64,000 nt of DNA from Bacteroidales bacterium WCE2004 (lineage in GTDB: Bacteria > Bacteroidota > Bacteroidia > Bacteroidales > UBA932): assembly GCA_900167895.1 (NCBI GenBank), contig FUZR01000001.1:415144-479143 (forward strand). The letters are read 5' to 3'. The notes beneath the pieces are model-generated. The model saw only the letters and a program-made list of their open reading frames with translations. It did no database searches and was not told the origin of the DNA. The position numbers were made by a program, and so were the translations under genes. Shown piece by piece: positions 8,317 through 16,362 of this stretch. Position 1 is the first letter of the stretch. Each line of letters begins with the position of its first letter.

Positions 8317-9522
8317 ATGAAACGGAGTTTTGCGGATATCCTGTCCAGTCTGGACGAGGGCCGGGCGCAGAAGGTCGCCCGCAAGCTGCCCGCATGGGCG
8401 GCCGCCGGGATCGAGATCCCGTCCGCGCTCGCCCTGGAGCAGTGTTCGTCGTCCGCCACAGCTTCTTATAAAGCATTTTTAGCCGGACAGGCGGCTGCCG
8501 CGGCAAATCAAGACAAGATCAACACCATTTTGGATCTGACTGGCGGGCTGGGGGTGGACAGCTGGGCGTTTTCGCGGATGGCGGAGAGGGTGGTGTATTT
8601 CGAGCAGAATGCGGAGCTGGCGGCGGCCGCGGTGCGCAATTTCGCGAAGCTGGGTGCGGACAACATCGAGGTCCGCAACGAGACCGTGACGCCGGAGACG
8701 GAGCTGCCGGAGGCGGACCTGATCTACGCCGACCCTGCGCGCCGGAGCGCCGCCGGGCGCAAGGTCTTCCTGCTGGAGGACTGCACCCCGGACATCCTCA
8801 CGCTGCTGCCGATGTTGCTCCGCAAGGCGCCGGTCGTGCTGCTGAAGCTCTCGCCGATGGCCGACCTCGCGATGCTCGCCGGCCGGCTCGGCTCCACCCT
8901 GCGGGAGATCCACGTGGTCGAGAGCGACGGCGAAGTCAAGGAGCTGCTCTGCCTGCTGGTCCGCGACTCCGAGCCCGCCGAACCGCAAATCATCATAGCA
9001 GCACTGCCTGAACCGGACAATGAATTCAGATTCTGCGCGACAGAGGAGCGGGCGGCGGAGGCGGTGTATGCGACGGGGGTGCAGGCGGGCGACACGCTGC
9101 TGGAGCCCTGCCCGGCGCTGCTCAAGGCCGGCGCCTTCAAGCTCCCCTGCGCCCGCTGGGGGCTGCTGAAGCTCGCCGCCTCCACGCACCTCTACCTTCT
9201 GCCGGCCGCGCCAGGGGCGGAAACGCCCTCCAGCGCCCCTGGCAGCCAGATTTTCCCGTCGCCAGGGGCAAAATCGCCCTCCAGCGCCCCTGGCAGCCGC
9301 TTCTTCAAAGCGTGGCGCGTGGTGGAAGTACTGCCGTTCGGCGCGACGGCGTTCAGGCAACTGAAGCGCAGCTATCCCCGCGCGGAAGTGACCGCGCGCA
9401 ACCTGCCGCTGGGCAGCGACGCCCTCCGCAAGAAGCTCGGCGTCGCCCCGGGCGGAGACGTCCACATCTTCGGCTGCCGCCTCGCCGACGGCCGCGCCGT
9501 CCTGCTCGTCTGCACCCGCTGA
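8317..9522 (+). CDS. SAM-dependent methyltransferase with Thump-like C-terminal domain
   Basis: A 401-residue class I methyltransferase. The SAM-binding motif is LDLTGGLGVDSWAF (about residues 71-84), followed by an acidic strand end VVYFEQN and the motif IYADPARR near 136-143, typical of RNA-modifying enzymes of this group. The C-terminal part (about 315-401) resembles the Thump-like domain that follows this methyltransferase in Bacteroidota. Between them, at about residues 298-328, is a Pro/Ser/Ala/Gly-rich insert encoded by two palindromic 38-bp repeats (see 9210-9298). The ATG at 8317 follows the -7 box directly; the long frame upstream is a shadow of the mutase. The RNA or other target is unknown. 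Confidence 0.8.
   Translation: MKRSFADILSSLDEGRAQKVARKLPAWAAAGIEIPSALALEQCSSSATASYKAFLAGQAAAAANQDKINTILDLTGGLGVDSWAFSRMAERVVYFEQNAELAAAAVRNFAKLGADNIEVRNETVTPETELPEADLIYADPARRSAAGRKVFLLEDCTPDILTLLPMLLRKAPVVLLKLSPMADLAMLAGRLGSTLREIHVVESDGEVKELLCLLVRDSEPAEPQIIIAALPEPDNEFRFCATEERAAEAVYATGVQAGDTLLEPCPALLKAGAFKLPCARWGLLKLAASTHLYLLPAAPGAETPSSAPGSQIFPSPGAKSPSSAPGSRFFKAWRVVEVLPFGATAFRQLKRSYPRAEVTARNLPLGSDALRKKLGVAPGGDVHIFGCRLADGRAVLLVCTR
9210..9298 (+). repeat. Two palindromic 38-bp repeats inside the methyltransferase gene
   Basis: Copies at 9210-9247 and 9261-9298 differ at only 3 of 38 positions, all in the loop. Each has an inverted repeat: GCCAGGGGC(G) pairs with (C)GCCCCTGGC, a 9-10 bp stem. 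The repeat period is 51 bp (17 codons), so the reading frame is kept and both copies encode near-identical peptides (PGAETPSSAPGS and PGAKSPSSAPGS). Confidence 0.9.
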
Positions 9523-9544
9523 CGCCGGAGAAATCACAAAGAAT

Positions 9545-11377
9545 CTATTCCAGCAGCCACTTCTCCCAGAAGAGGGCTTCGGCCTCCTGGTCGTGCTGGT
9601 GCTGGTAGCCGCGGTAGCCGTGCATACCGTCGGGATAGATGCGCAGCTCGAACTGGTAGCCCTCTTCCTGGAGGGCGTCGACGAGCTGGAGGGTGTTCTG
9701 GAAGTGGACGTTGTCGTCGCCCGTGCCGTGGGTCAGGCAGAGGGCGCCGGGCCGGGGCTTCCGCCCCTCGCCCGCGAACACCTTCGGCACCCAGCTCATC
9801 ACCGACGCCTCGGCGTAGCCTTCCGGGTTGGCCTGCGGCGTGTCCATGAAGCGTTCGGTATAGTGCGTGTCGTAGAGACGCCAGTCATACACGCCGCCGC
9901 CGGCGATGCCGCAGCGGAAATACTCCGGATAGCGCAGCACCAGCATCGCGGTGGTCGTGCCGCCGAAGGAGAAGCCCTTCACGCCGATGCGCGAACCGTC
10001 CACGAAGGGCAGGCTCTGGAGCCATTTCGCCCAGGCGATGTAGTCTTGGAGCTCGATCACCGTCATCCGGCGGAACGCCTGGTCCATGCCCCGGCGGCCG
10101 TTCTCGCCGGAGGAGCGGGGATCCACAACGATGTAGATCACCCCGTTGTCGAAACACCAGCTGTCGGAGGCGTCGCGGTCGCCCCAGGTGTCGCGCACGT
10201 AGGGCGTGCCCGGCCCGCCGTAGAGCTGCATCACCACCGGGTATTTCTCACTCTCATCGAAGCCGAGCGGCATCGACATCAGGCCATAGAGGTCGAAGCC
10301 GTCGTTCTCGATCTTGACGGGCACCGGCTGGGGGCCATAGGGATTCGGTTGGGCCATCGTGGTCTCCAGCTTCATCGCATACTTGTCCGTGCGGCCGGAA
10401 ACGGTCGTCCAGGGCATGCGGGCCGTGGAGGCGACCGCCTCGAAAGTCTTCCCGTCCGGAGACAGATGGACGCCCGTCACGTTCACCTCCGGGTCGGTCA
10501 GCGCCGTGATCACACCCTTGCGGTCCAGGCGGTAGAGCGTCGTGTGGAGGCGGTTGTCCCGCCTGGCGGTGAACCACACGTCGCCCTTCTTCGCATCGAC
10601 CTTCAGCAGGTTGATATTCCAGTTCTCGCCGTCCGTGAGGCGGCGCAGCGAGCCGTCATAGCCCAGGAAATAGATCTGCTCCCAGCCCGTCTCGAAGTTG
10701 CGGGCCATATAGAGTCCCTTGTCGGTGAAGAGCATCCCCTCGATCCACTCCACCCAGGTCGGGTATTCCTCGTGATAGACCTGCCGGCGCGAGCCGTCCG
10801 CCACGCTCACGGCATAGAGGTCCAGCGTGTTCTGCCGGCGCGGTTCGCGCGAGACATACAGTTCGCGCGAGTCGGCGCCCCAGAACGGCGTGCCGAAATA
10901 CTGCTCCGGCGTGTCCGGAAAATCGGCCCAGACCGGCTCCGCGCCGGCCTTCGCCTCGATGATGCCCACGCGCACGGAAGGATTGGCCTCCCCCGCCTTG
11001 GGATAGCGCGTCTGCAGGAGCTTCCCGTCCTGCCCGAAGGGCGAATAGATGGGGAACATCGGCACGGCCGAATTGTCGAAGCGGTAGAAACCGATGCGGC
11101 GCGAGTCGGGGCTCCACCAGAAGGCCCGGTACTTGGACGGGCGGCCGAAAATCTCTTCGTAATAGACCCAGGAGGCGTAGCCGTTGAGGATCAGCTCCGA
11201 CCCGTCGAAGGTCAGGCGCGTCTCGGTCGAATCGGCCAGCGACCGCAGCCAGAGGTCGTTGCCACGCGTGAAAGCCACCATCGTCCCGTCCGGGGAAGGG
11301 GTCGCGTTGCGGTCCTGCGCCTGCAGGGAAAAAAGCGCCAGGCATGCCAGCGCAAAGGAGATCAAAGTCTTTTTCAT
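9545..11377 (-). CDS. S9 family dipeptidyl peptidase (DPP4-like), short form
   Basis: A 610-residue exported prolyl oligopeptidase-family enzyme. The signal peptide ends LFSLQAQ (about residue 21). A beta-propeller part follows, with the Glu pair in SWVYYEEIFG that holds the substrate N-terminus in DPP4 enzymes. The C-terminal alpha/beta-hydrolase has nucleophile Ser470 in KGFSFGG, an Asp in GTGDDNVH, and His in YPDGMHGY. DPP4 of Bacteroidota is usually above 700 residues; here the propeller begins right after the signal peptide, so roughly 100 N-terminal residues are absent. The start at 11377 overlaps the helicase stop (ATGA). It would act in the periplasm or at the surface on Xaa-Pro peptides. 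Confidence 0.88.
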   Translation of the reverse strand: MKKTLISFALACLALFSLQAQDRNATPSPDGTMVAFTRGNDLWLRSLADSTETRLTFDGSELILNGYASWVYYEEIFGRPSKYRAFWWSPDSRRIGFYRFDNSAVPMFPIYSPFGQDGKLLQTRYPKAGEANPSVRVGIIEAKAGAEPVWADFPDTPEQYFGTPFWGADSRELYVSREPRRQNTLDLYAVSVADGSRRQVYHEEYPTWVEWIEGMLFTDKGLYMARNFETGWEQIYFLGYDGSLRRLTDGENWNINLLKVDAKKGDVWFTARRDNRLHTTLYRLDRKGVITALTDPEVNVTGVHLSPDGKTFEAVASTARMPWTTVSGRTDKYAMKLETTMAQPNPYGPQPVPVKIENDGFDLYGLMSMPLGFDESEKYPVVMQLYGGPGTPYVRDTWGDRDASDSWCFDNGVIYIVVDPRSSGENGRRGMDQAFRRMTVIELQDYIAWAKWLQSLPFVDGSRIGVKGFSFGGTTTAMLVLRYPEYFRCGIAGGGVYDWRLYDTHYTERFMDTPQANPEGYAEASVMSWVPKVFAGEGRKPRPGALCLTHGTGDDNVHFQNTLQLVDALQEEGYQFELRIYPDGMHGYRGYQHQHDQEAEALFWEKWLLE

Positions 11378-12804
11378 AGGAAGAAACGGTCTTTGAAATT
11401 GACGAGATATACTTTCTTCACCGCACGGGTCATCGCGGTGTACAGCCATTTGAGGTCGTCGAGCGTCTGTTCGTCCTGCCAGAAGGGACAGTCGATGAAC
11501 ACGCAGTCCCACTGGCCGCCCTGCGACTTGTGGCAGGTGATCGCCTCGGCGTATTTGAGCTGGAGCGCGTTGAAATACTTGTCCTCGCGCACCGCTTCCC
11601 AGATCTTCTTCTTGCTCCCGCGGTCGGCGTAGTCCGCCGACACGCCCTGGTAGAGCGCATTCTGCTGCTCGTAGGTCAGCGAGGCCGACTCGGACTCGAG
11701 CGTGTCCAGGCAGACCTTCGCGCGCAGCTCCACGTCGCCGTAGTCCGGGAAGGCCAGCTCGGCCGTGGCGAAATGCAGGCCGTAGCGGTCTTCGTAGTGG
11801 CTGATTCGCAGCAGCTTGGCGATGTCGCCGTTGGCGATGTAGTCCATCCCCGGCACGTCCTCCACGAACTGGTAGCAGTTCTTGACAATCATCAGCGCGT
11901 CGCCGCGCACCAGGCGCTCCTCCTTGAACTGGACGGTGGAACGGATGCCGAGGTTGTAGCGGATCGCGCGCTTGTTGGAGCGGCACAGGATCACGGTCTC
12001 GTCCTCGCCGTAGCGCGAGTAGGCGTCGGTGATCGCTTCGATCAGCTCCCCGCCGCCGATGCGCTCGACGTCGTCCACGCCACGCAGGTCGAGTTTCCAG
12101 TCGGAGAAACTCTCCCCGCCCCCGGCGATCATCTCCCGCAGGTGCGTAGCGTTGCGCAGGATGCCCGACTCCGCCGCCTGCCGGACCACGGAGGTCAGCT
12201 CGCTGTAGCGCACGCCGCCGAAGCCGTCCATGAAAGGCTTCGAGAGGGCGGGCGAAGCGTCCAGCCCCACCGGGGGCAGCTGCGCGGCGTCGCCGATCAG
12301 GATGAGCCGGCAGTCCAGCCCGTTGCGCACGAACGACACCAGGTCTTCCAGCAGGTTTCCCGTCCCGAAGGCCGTGCTGCCCTGCGAAGAGGCGGCGTCG
12401 ATGCCGATGAGCGACACTTCGTCCACGACGAAGAGCGTCCCCTTGGCCTTGTTGGGCGACAGGGAGAACTGCCCGAAGCCGTCGCTGCCGACGGACTTCT
12501 GGCGATAGATATGCTTGTGGATGGTGAAGGCGGGACGGTGGGCGATGCCCGAAAGGACCTTGGCGGCGCGGCCGGTCGGCGCGAGCAGCACCGAGGGCGT
12601 GCCGACGTTCTTGAGGGCGCCGATGACGGCCGCGATGGCCGTCGTCTTGCCCGTGCCGGCATAGCCGTTGACCACGAGGATGTCCGCGTCGTCGCAGGTC
12701 ACGAAAGACGCGACTTCACTGAACAGGCGGGCCTGGCAGGGTGTCGGCTCCGCCTTGAAATGCTTGAGGAACTGCTGCTCCAGGAATGCGGCGCGGTCCA
12801 TCAT
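11374..12804 (-). CDS. RecD-like ATP-dependent helicase
   Basis: A 476-residue superfamily 1 helicase. Walker A GYAGTGKTTA is near residues 48-57, motif II appears as VVDEVSLIG, motif III as LILIGDAAQLPPVG, and the C-terminal UvrD-like part has ITCHKSQGGQWD and LYTAMTRAVKKVYLV. Length fits the short Bacteroidota RecD2-type helicases that lack the long N-terminal HhH region. Role: 5'-3' DNA unwinding in repair or recombination, in the cytoplasm. ATG at 12804 overlaps the TrkH stop by ATGA (an alternative ATG follows at 12801), and its own stop overlaps the peptidase start. The longer frame upstream is a TrkH shadow. Confidence 0.88.
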   Translation of the reverse strand: MMDRAAFLEQQFLKHFKAEPTPCQARLFSEVASFVTCDDADILVVNGYAGTGKTTAIAAVIGALKNVGTPSVLLAPTGRAAKVLSGIAHRPAFTIHKHIYRQKSVGSDGFGQFSLSPNKAKGTLFVVDEVSLIGIDAASSQGSTAFGTGNLLEDLVSFVRNGLDCRLILIGDAAQLPPVGLDASPALSKPFMDGFGGVRYSELTSVVRQAAESGILRNATHLREMIAGGGESFSDWKLDLRGVDDVERIGGGELIEAITDAYSRYGEDETVILCRSNKRAIRYNLGIRSTVQFKEERLVRGDALMIVKNCYQFVEDVPGMDYIANGDIAKLLRISHYEDRYGLHFATAELAFPDYGDVELRAKVCLDTLESESASLTYEQQNALYQGVSADYADRGSKKKIWEAVREDKYFNALQLKYAEAITCHKSQGGQWDCVFIDCPFWQDEQTLDDLKWLYTAMTRAVKKVYLVNFKDRFFL

Positions 12805-14258
12805 CCGCGCGCCCGTTTGTCGAAGACCATCGCCACGACGGCGAGGACAGGATAGATCTCGATACGGCCCAGGAACATGTCCAGGGTGAAGATGAGCTTG
12901 CCCAGCAGCGGCACGGAATTGAACGAGCCCATCGTGCCCAGGGCGCCATACGCCGGGCCGACATTGCCCAGGCTCGTCACCGAGGCGATGAAGCTGTTCT
13001 GGTGGTCCACCCCGACGAACAGGCAGACTGCCACCGACAGGAAAAGCAGCAGGCCGTAAAGCGCCAGGTAGAGCAGGTGCGGCGAGACTTCCTCCTCGCG
13101 CAGTACGCGCTTGCCCATCCGGATCTCGTCGATCGAGGAAGGATGCAGGATGCGGTTGATCCGGCGTCCGATCGACTTGAATAGCAGGATGATACGGTCC
13201 ACCTTGACACCGCCGGAAGTCGAGCCGGCGCTGCCGCACATGATGGCGGAGAACATCAGCACCATCACGATCCAGAGCGGCCAGGTGGCATTGTCGAGGA
13301 TGGCGAAGCCGGACGTGGACGTGACGCAGAGCGTCTCGAACAGGCCGTTCCAGACGGCGCTGCCCCAGGTCGGGCAGATATCATGGCCCTTGAGGCCGGC
13401 GCCCACCACCAGGGCCACGACCGCGATCGAGGCGGTGTAGAACTTCACCACCGGATTGTCGTAGGGCTTGAAGGAGCGCGTCACGACGGACAGGAAGACC
13501 AGCCCGAAGTGGATCGAGGACAGGTACATGAACACCATCGTGATGCCCTCCACCCAGCGGGAGTCGAAGGCCGCGATGGAAAGGTTGCGCGAGCTGAAGC
13601 CGCCCGTGGCGCTGACGCTCATCGCGTGGCAGGCCGCGTCGAAGACGGACATCCCGGCCAGCATATAGGCCAGGAAAGAAAGGACGAGCAGCGCCAGGTA
13701 GACGTAGGCGAAGATATAGACCGTCTTGTTGGTCCGGCTGGAATAGCCGCCCCGCGAAAGCGAGGTCAGCTCCATGTTCGTCAGGCGCATCTTCATCTGG
13801 TTGGAGCCCGGGATGAGCAGCAGCAGGAAGACGACGACTCCCAAGCCGCCGATGAAGTGCGTGGAGGCGCGCCAGAAGAGCAGGCTCTCCGGCAGGGCCT
13901 CGATGTCGTCCAGGATGGTGGCGCCCGTGGTGGTGTAGCCGCTCACGGACTCGAACCAGGCGTTCGTCAGCGTAAACGGGCCGCCCCAGAGGGCATACGG
14001 CAGCATGCCGAATATAAAGGAAAGCAGCCAGGACAGGAAGATGATCACATAGCCCTCCTTCAGGGTGATCGCCTGCGTCTCCCGGACGAAGATGAAGGGG
14101 AAGATGCCGACGATGAAGGTGATCAGGAACGAGATCAGCAGCGCGGCGAGCGCGGAATCGCGCCCGTTGAGCAGCGATACCCCGACGGACAGCAGCATGA
14201 AAAGGGCGCTGACGAGGAGGGCATAGCCGATGTTCCTGCTGATGACCTTCCAGTTCAT
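12801..14258 (-). CDS. trkH: TrkH-type potassium uptake channel subunit
   Basis: A 485-residue inner-membrane protein with about ten hydrophobic segments and the four-fold P-loop pattern of Trk/Ktr/HKT potassium transporters: SGYTTTGATILD, SVSATGGFSSRN, VTSTSGFAILD and VTSLGNVGPAYG. Each carries the selectivity-filter Gly. The regulatory partner TrkA (a KTN/RCK protein) is not in this window, so it must be elsewhere or replaced. The gene lies between the HAMP sensor upstream and the helicase downstream with ATGA overlaps on both sides, so the sensor and the channel are made in step. Confidence 0.92.
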   Translation of the reverse strand: MNWKVISRNIGYALLVSALFMLLSVGVSLLNGRDSALAALLISFLITFIVGIFPFIFVRETQAITLKEGYVIIFLSWLLSFIFGMLPYALWGGPFTLTNAWFESVSGYTTTGATILDDIEALPESLLFWRASTHFIGGLGVVVFLLLLIPGSNQMKMRLTNMELTSLSRGGYSSRTNKTVYIFAYVYLALLVLSFLAYMLAGMSVFDAACHAMSVSATGGFSSRNLSIAAFDSRWVEGITMVFMYLSSIHFGLVFLSVVTRSFKPYDNPVVKFYTASIAVVALVVGAGLKGHDICPTWGSAVWNGLFETLCVTSTSGFAILDNATWPLWIVMVLMFSAIMCGSAGSTSGGVKVDRIILLFKSIGRRINRILHPSSIDEIRMGKRVLREEEVSPHLLYLALYGLLLFLSVAVCLFVGVDHQNSFIASVTSLGNVGPAYGALGTMGSFNSVPLLGKLIFTLDMFLGRIEIYPVLAVVAMVFDKRARG

Positions 14259-15079
14259 TGCTTGCCGATGGTCTTGATCCTCGAGCGGAACTGGCGGTTT
14301 TCGTTGGCCAGTTCGGCAATTCCTTCATTGAGACGGGCGAGCTGGTCGTCGCCGTCAAATTTGACATTGTATTTCTTGTCCTGGGAGCGGTAGGCGTCCA
14401 GGCCTTCCAGCATCCTGTAGAGCGGATTGACGTAGAATGCGAGCAGGAAGAAGAGCAGCATCACGACCAGCAGCAGGCCCACGCCCACCGCCACGATGCC
14501 CGGGATGATGCTCCGGTAGAAGCCGCCCTCGAAGGTGGCGGAATTCTTCTCCAGGTCCTTGTAAATCGCATTTGAGAGGGCCGTCAGGTCCGCGCGGAGA
14601 CGGTCGTAGCGCGGCTGGAGCCGCTCGAAATACCAGGCGCGCGTGTCAATGAAGTCCGACTGGATGACGTCCTCCAGCTCCATCGAAGTCAGCATGTAGG
14701 CGGAATAGGAGTACATCACCGAGTCCGCCAATGGCTTGACCTGGTTGGAGGGGACGCTGGAGCGGAGCGAGTCGCAGTGCGACTTGAAGTAGCCGTCGTC
14801 GAAGTCCGGCAGCTCCACGGAGGCTTCGTCCCCGACGACCGCGAGGATGTCGAGGTTGTAGGTGTTGCTCATCTCCGCGAGGCGGTTGGCGACGTTGATG
14901 CTGCTGATATCGTCTGCGATCAAGTCCGAAACATAGTCGCTCATCCCGGAATATTCCATCACGGAAATGAGGAGGGAAACCAGCAGGATGGCGGCGATCA
15001 GCGAGAGGCTCGCGATCAGCTTTGCACGCAACGTCAGCCGGTAAGACCGGAGCCTTTTGAAGAACTTTCGGATCGACAT
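14255..15079 (-). CDS. Membrane sensor with HAMP linker and no output domain
   Basis: A 274-residue protein with two membrane segments: TM1 at about residues 20-42 and TM2 at about 190-214. The roughly 145-residue region between them is predicted helical and periplasmic, resembling the four-helix-bundle ligand domain of chemoreceptors. After TM2 comes a HAMP-like linker (VNPLYRMLEGLDAYRSQDK to about residue 255), then a short helix and the stop. There is no kinase, methyl-accepting or cyclase domain. It is the first gene of the operon and its stop overlaps the TrkH start by ATGA. The HAMP reading is moderately confident; function (perhaps control of TrkH) is inference. Confidence 0.7.
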   Translation of the reverse strand: MSIRKFFKRLRSYRLTLRAKLIASLSLIAAILLVSLLISVMEYSGMSDYVSDLIADDISSINVANRLAEMSNTYNLDILAVVGDEASVELPDFDDGYFKSHCDSLRSSVPSNQVKPLADSVMYSYSAYMLTSMELEDVIQSDFIDTRAWYFERLQPRYDRLRADLTALSNAIYKDLEKNSATFEGGFYRSIIPGIVAVGVGLLLVVMLLFFLLAFYVNPLYRMLEGLDAYRSQDKKYNVKFDGDDQLARLNEGIAELANENRQFRSRIKTIGKQ

Positions 15080-15104
15080 TTTTAAATTTCTTCAAGAATT
15101 ATGG

Positions 15105-15133
15105 CAAATATACGGAAAAATTGTATAATTTTG
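15105..15133. promoter_or_regulatory. Divergent promoter pair: HAMP-trkH operon (-) and ROK gene (+)
   Basis: Plus-strand CAAATATA (15105-15112) is TATATTTG on the minus strand and precedes the sensor gene by 25 bases. TAATTTTG (15126-15133) is the plus-strand box for the ROK gene. The gap is 13 bp. Confidence 0.6.
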
Positions 15134-15143
15134 CAAAGAATGC

Positions 15144-16361
15144 ATGCTAGAACCGATTATGCCCAACTCCTTCCTTAACGACATCTCCGGCAAGAGCGCC
15201 AACGTCAAGCGGGAAATCCTGCGGTTGTGCATCGCTCACAACAACTACAGCATCGCCGACTTCAGCCGGGCGCTGGGCATCAGCGTGCCCACGATCACCA
15301 AATTCGTCAGCGAACTGATCGATGAGAATTTCATCAAGGACGAAGGCAAGGTAGGCACCTCCGGCGGACGCCGCCCGAGCGTGTACGGACTCAATCCGGA
15401 CGCCGGCTATTTCGTCGGCGTGGACGTGGCGCGCCACCACTTCCACATCGCGATCAGCGATTTCAAGGGCGAGATCATCTCGTACATCCAGGACATCGAA
15501 TTCGTGCTGGAGGCCAACGAGAACTCCTTCCGCACGATGTGCCGCATGGTCATGGACCAGGTCATCGAGAGCGGCATCCCCTGGATCAAGGTCCTGGGCG
15601 TGGGCGTGAGCCTTTCGGGCCGCGTCAATCCGGAGAAGGGCTACAGCCTGACGTATTTCGTCAGCGACGACCTCCCCCTCAAGAGCATTTTCCAGAAGGA
15701 ATTCAACGTCCCGGTCACGATCGAGAACGACTCCCGCGCGATGGCCTACGGCGAATATATGTCCCTCGGCAAGAAGGCCGACCCCGACATGATCTTCATC
15801 AACGTCAGCTGGGGCCTCGGCATGGGCATCATCATGGACGGACGGCTCTACTACGGCAAGTCCGGCTATTCCGGCGAGCTCGGGCACTTCCCCGTCCTGG
15901 ACAACGACATCATCTGCCGCTGCGGCAAGGTCGGCTGCCTGGAGACGGGCGCTTCCGGCTCCGCCCTGCACCGGATGATCATCGAGAAGCTGAAGAAGGG
16001 CCAGGCCTCCACGATGGCGGAGAACTACCACAAGAAGGGCGACGTCGAGCTGGACGAGATCCTGCGCGCCGTCGAGGAGGGCGACGTGCTCGCCATCGAC
16101 GCCATCGGCCAGATCGGCGACACGCTGGGCCGCGGCATCTCCGGCGTGCTCAACGTCTTCAACCCGGGCCTCGTGGTCATCGGCGGCCGCCTCATCGTCG
16201 GCAAGGACTATCTCCTGCTCCCGATCAAGACGGCGGTCAACCGCCTCTCGCTGCCGCGCGTGTCTTCCGACACCTCCATCGTGCTCTCGCAGCTGGGCCG
16301 CAAGGCGGCGTCCGTCGGCGACTGCCTCCTGTCCCGCTCCCGCGTGCTCGGGCTGATGTAG
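15144..16361 (+). CDS. ROK family transcriptional regulator
   Basis: A 405-residue ROK protein. The N-terminal winged helix-turn-helix (about residues 15-75, YSIADFSRALGISVPTITKF) is followed by the sugar-kinase-like ROK fold: GVDVARHHFHIAI, a hinge at GVSLSGRVNP, the sugar/ATP region ENDSRAMAYGEY, and the zinc motif CRCGKVGCLETGASG. Such proteins repress carbohydrate genes and release on sugar binding. A second ATG at 15159 is equally possible; 15144 lies only 10 bases past the -7 box. The next gene starts 1 base after its stop. The xylose operon of this window is 32 kb away, so I do not assign a target. Confidence 0.88.
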   Translation: MLEPIMPNSFLNDISGKSANVKREILRLCIAHNNYSIADFSRALGISVPTITKFVSELIDENFIKDEGKVGTSGGRRPSVYGLNPDAGYFVGVDVARHHFHIAISDFKGEIISYIQDIEFVLEANENSFRTMCRMVMDQVIESGIPWIKVLGVGVSLSGRVNPEKGYSLTYFVSDDLPLKSIFQKEFNVPVTIENDSRAMAYGEYMSLGKKADPDMIFINVSWGLGMGIIMDGRLYYGKSGYSGELGHFPVLDNDIICRCGKVGCLETGASGSALHRMIIEKLKKGQASTMAENYHKKGDVELDEILRAVEEGDVLAIDAIGQIGDTLGRGISGVLNVFNPGLVVIGGRLIVGKDYLLLPIKTAVNRLSLPRVSSDTSIVLSQLGRKAASVGDCLLSRSRVLGLM

Positions 16362-16362
16362 T

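Noticed and set aside
12805..13239. N-terminal extension of the RecD-like helicase into trkH.
   Set aside because: The extension overlaps TrkH sequence, and the ATG at 12804 gives a normal N-terminus with an ATGA junction like the other genes in the operon.
15144..16361. ROK protein as the xylose repressor XylR.
   Set aside because: It is 32 kb from the xylose genes and neighbours an ABC-F gene; ROK proteins respond to many sugars, and no shared operator was found.
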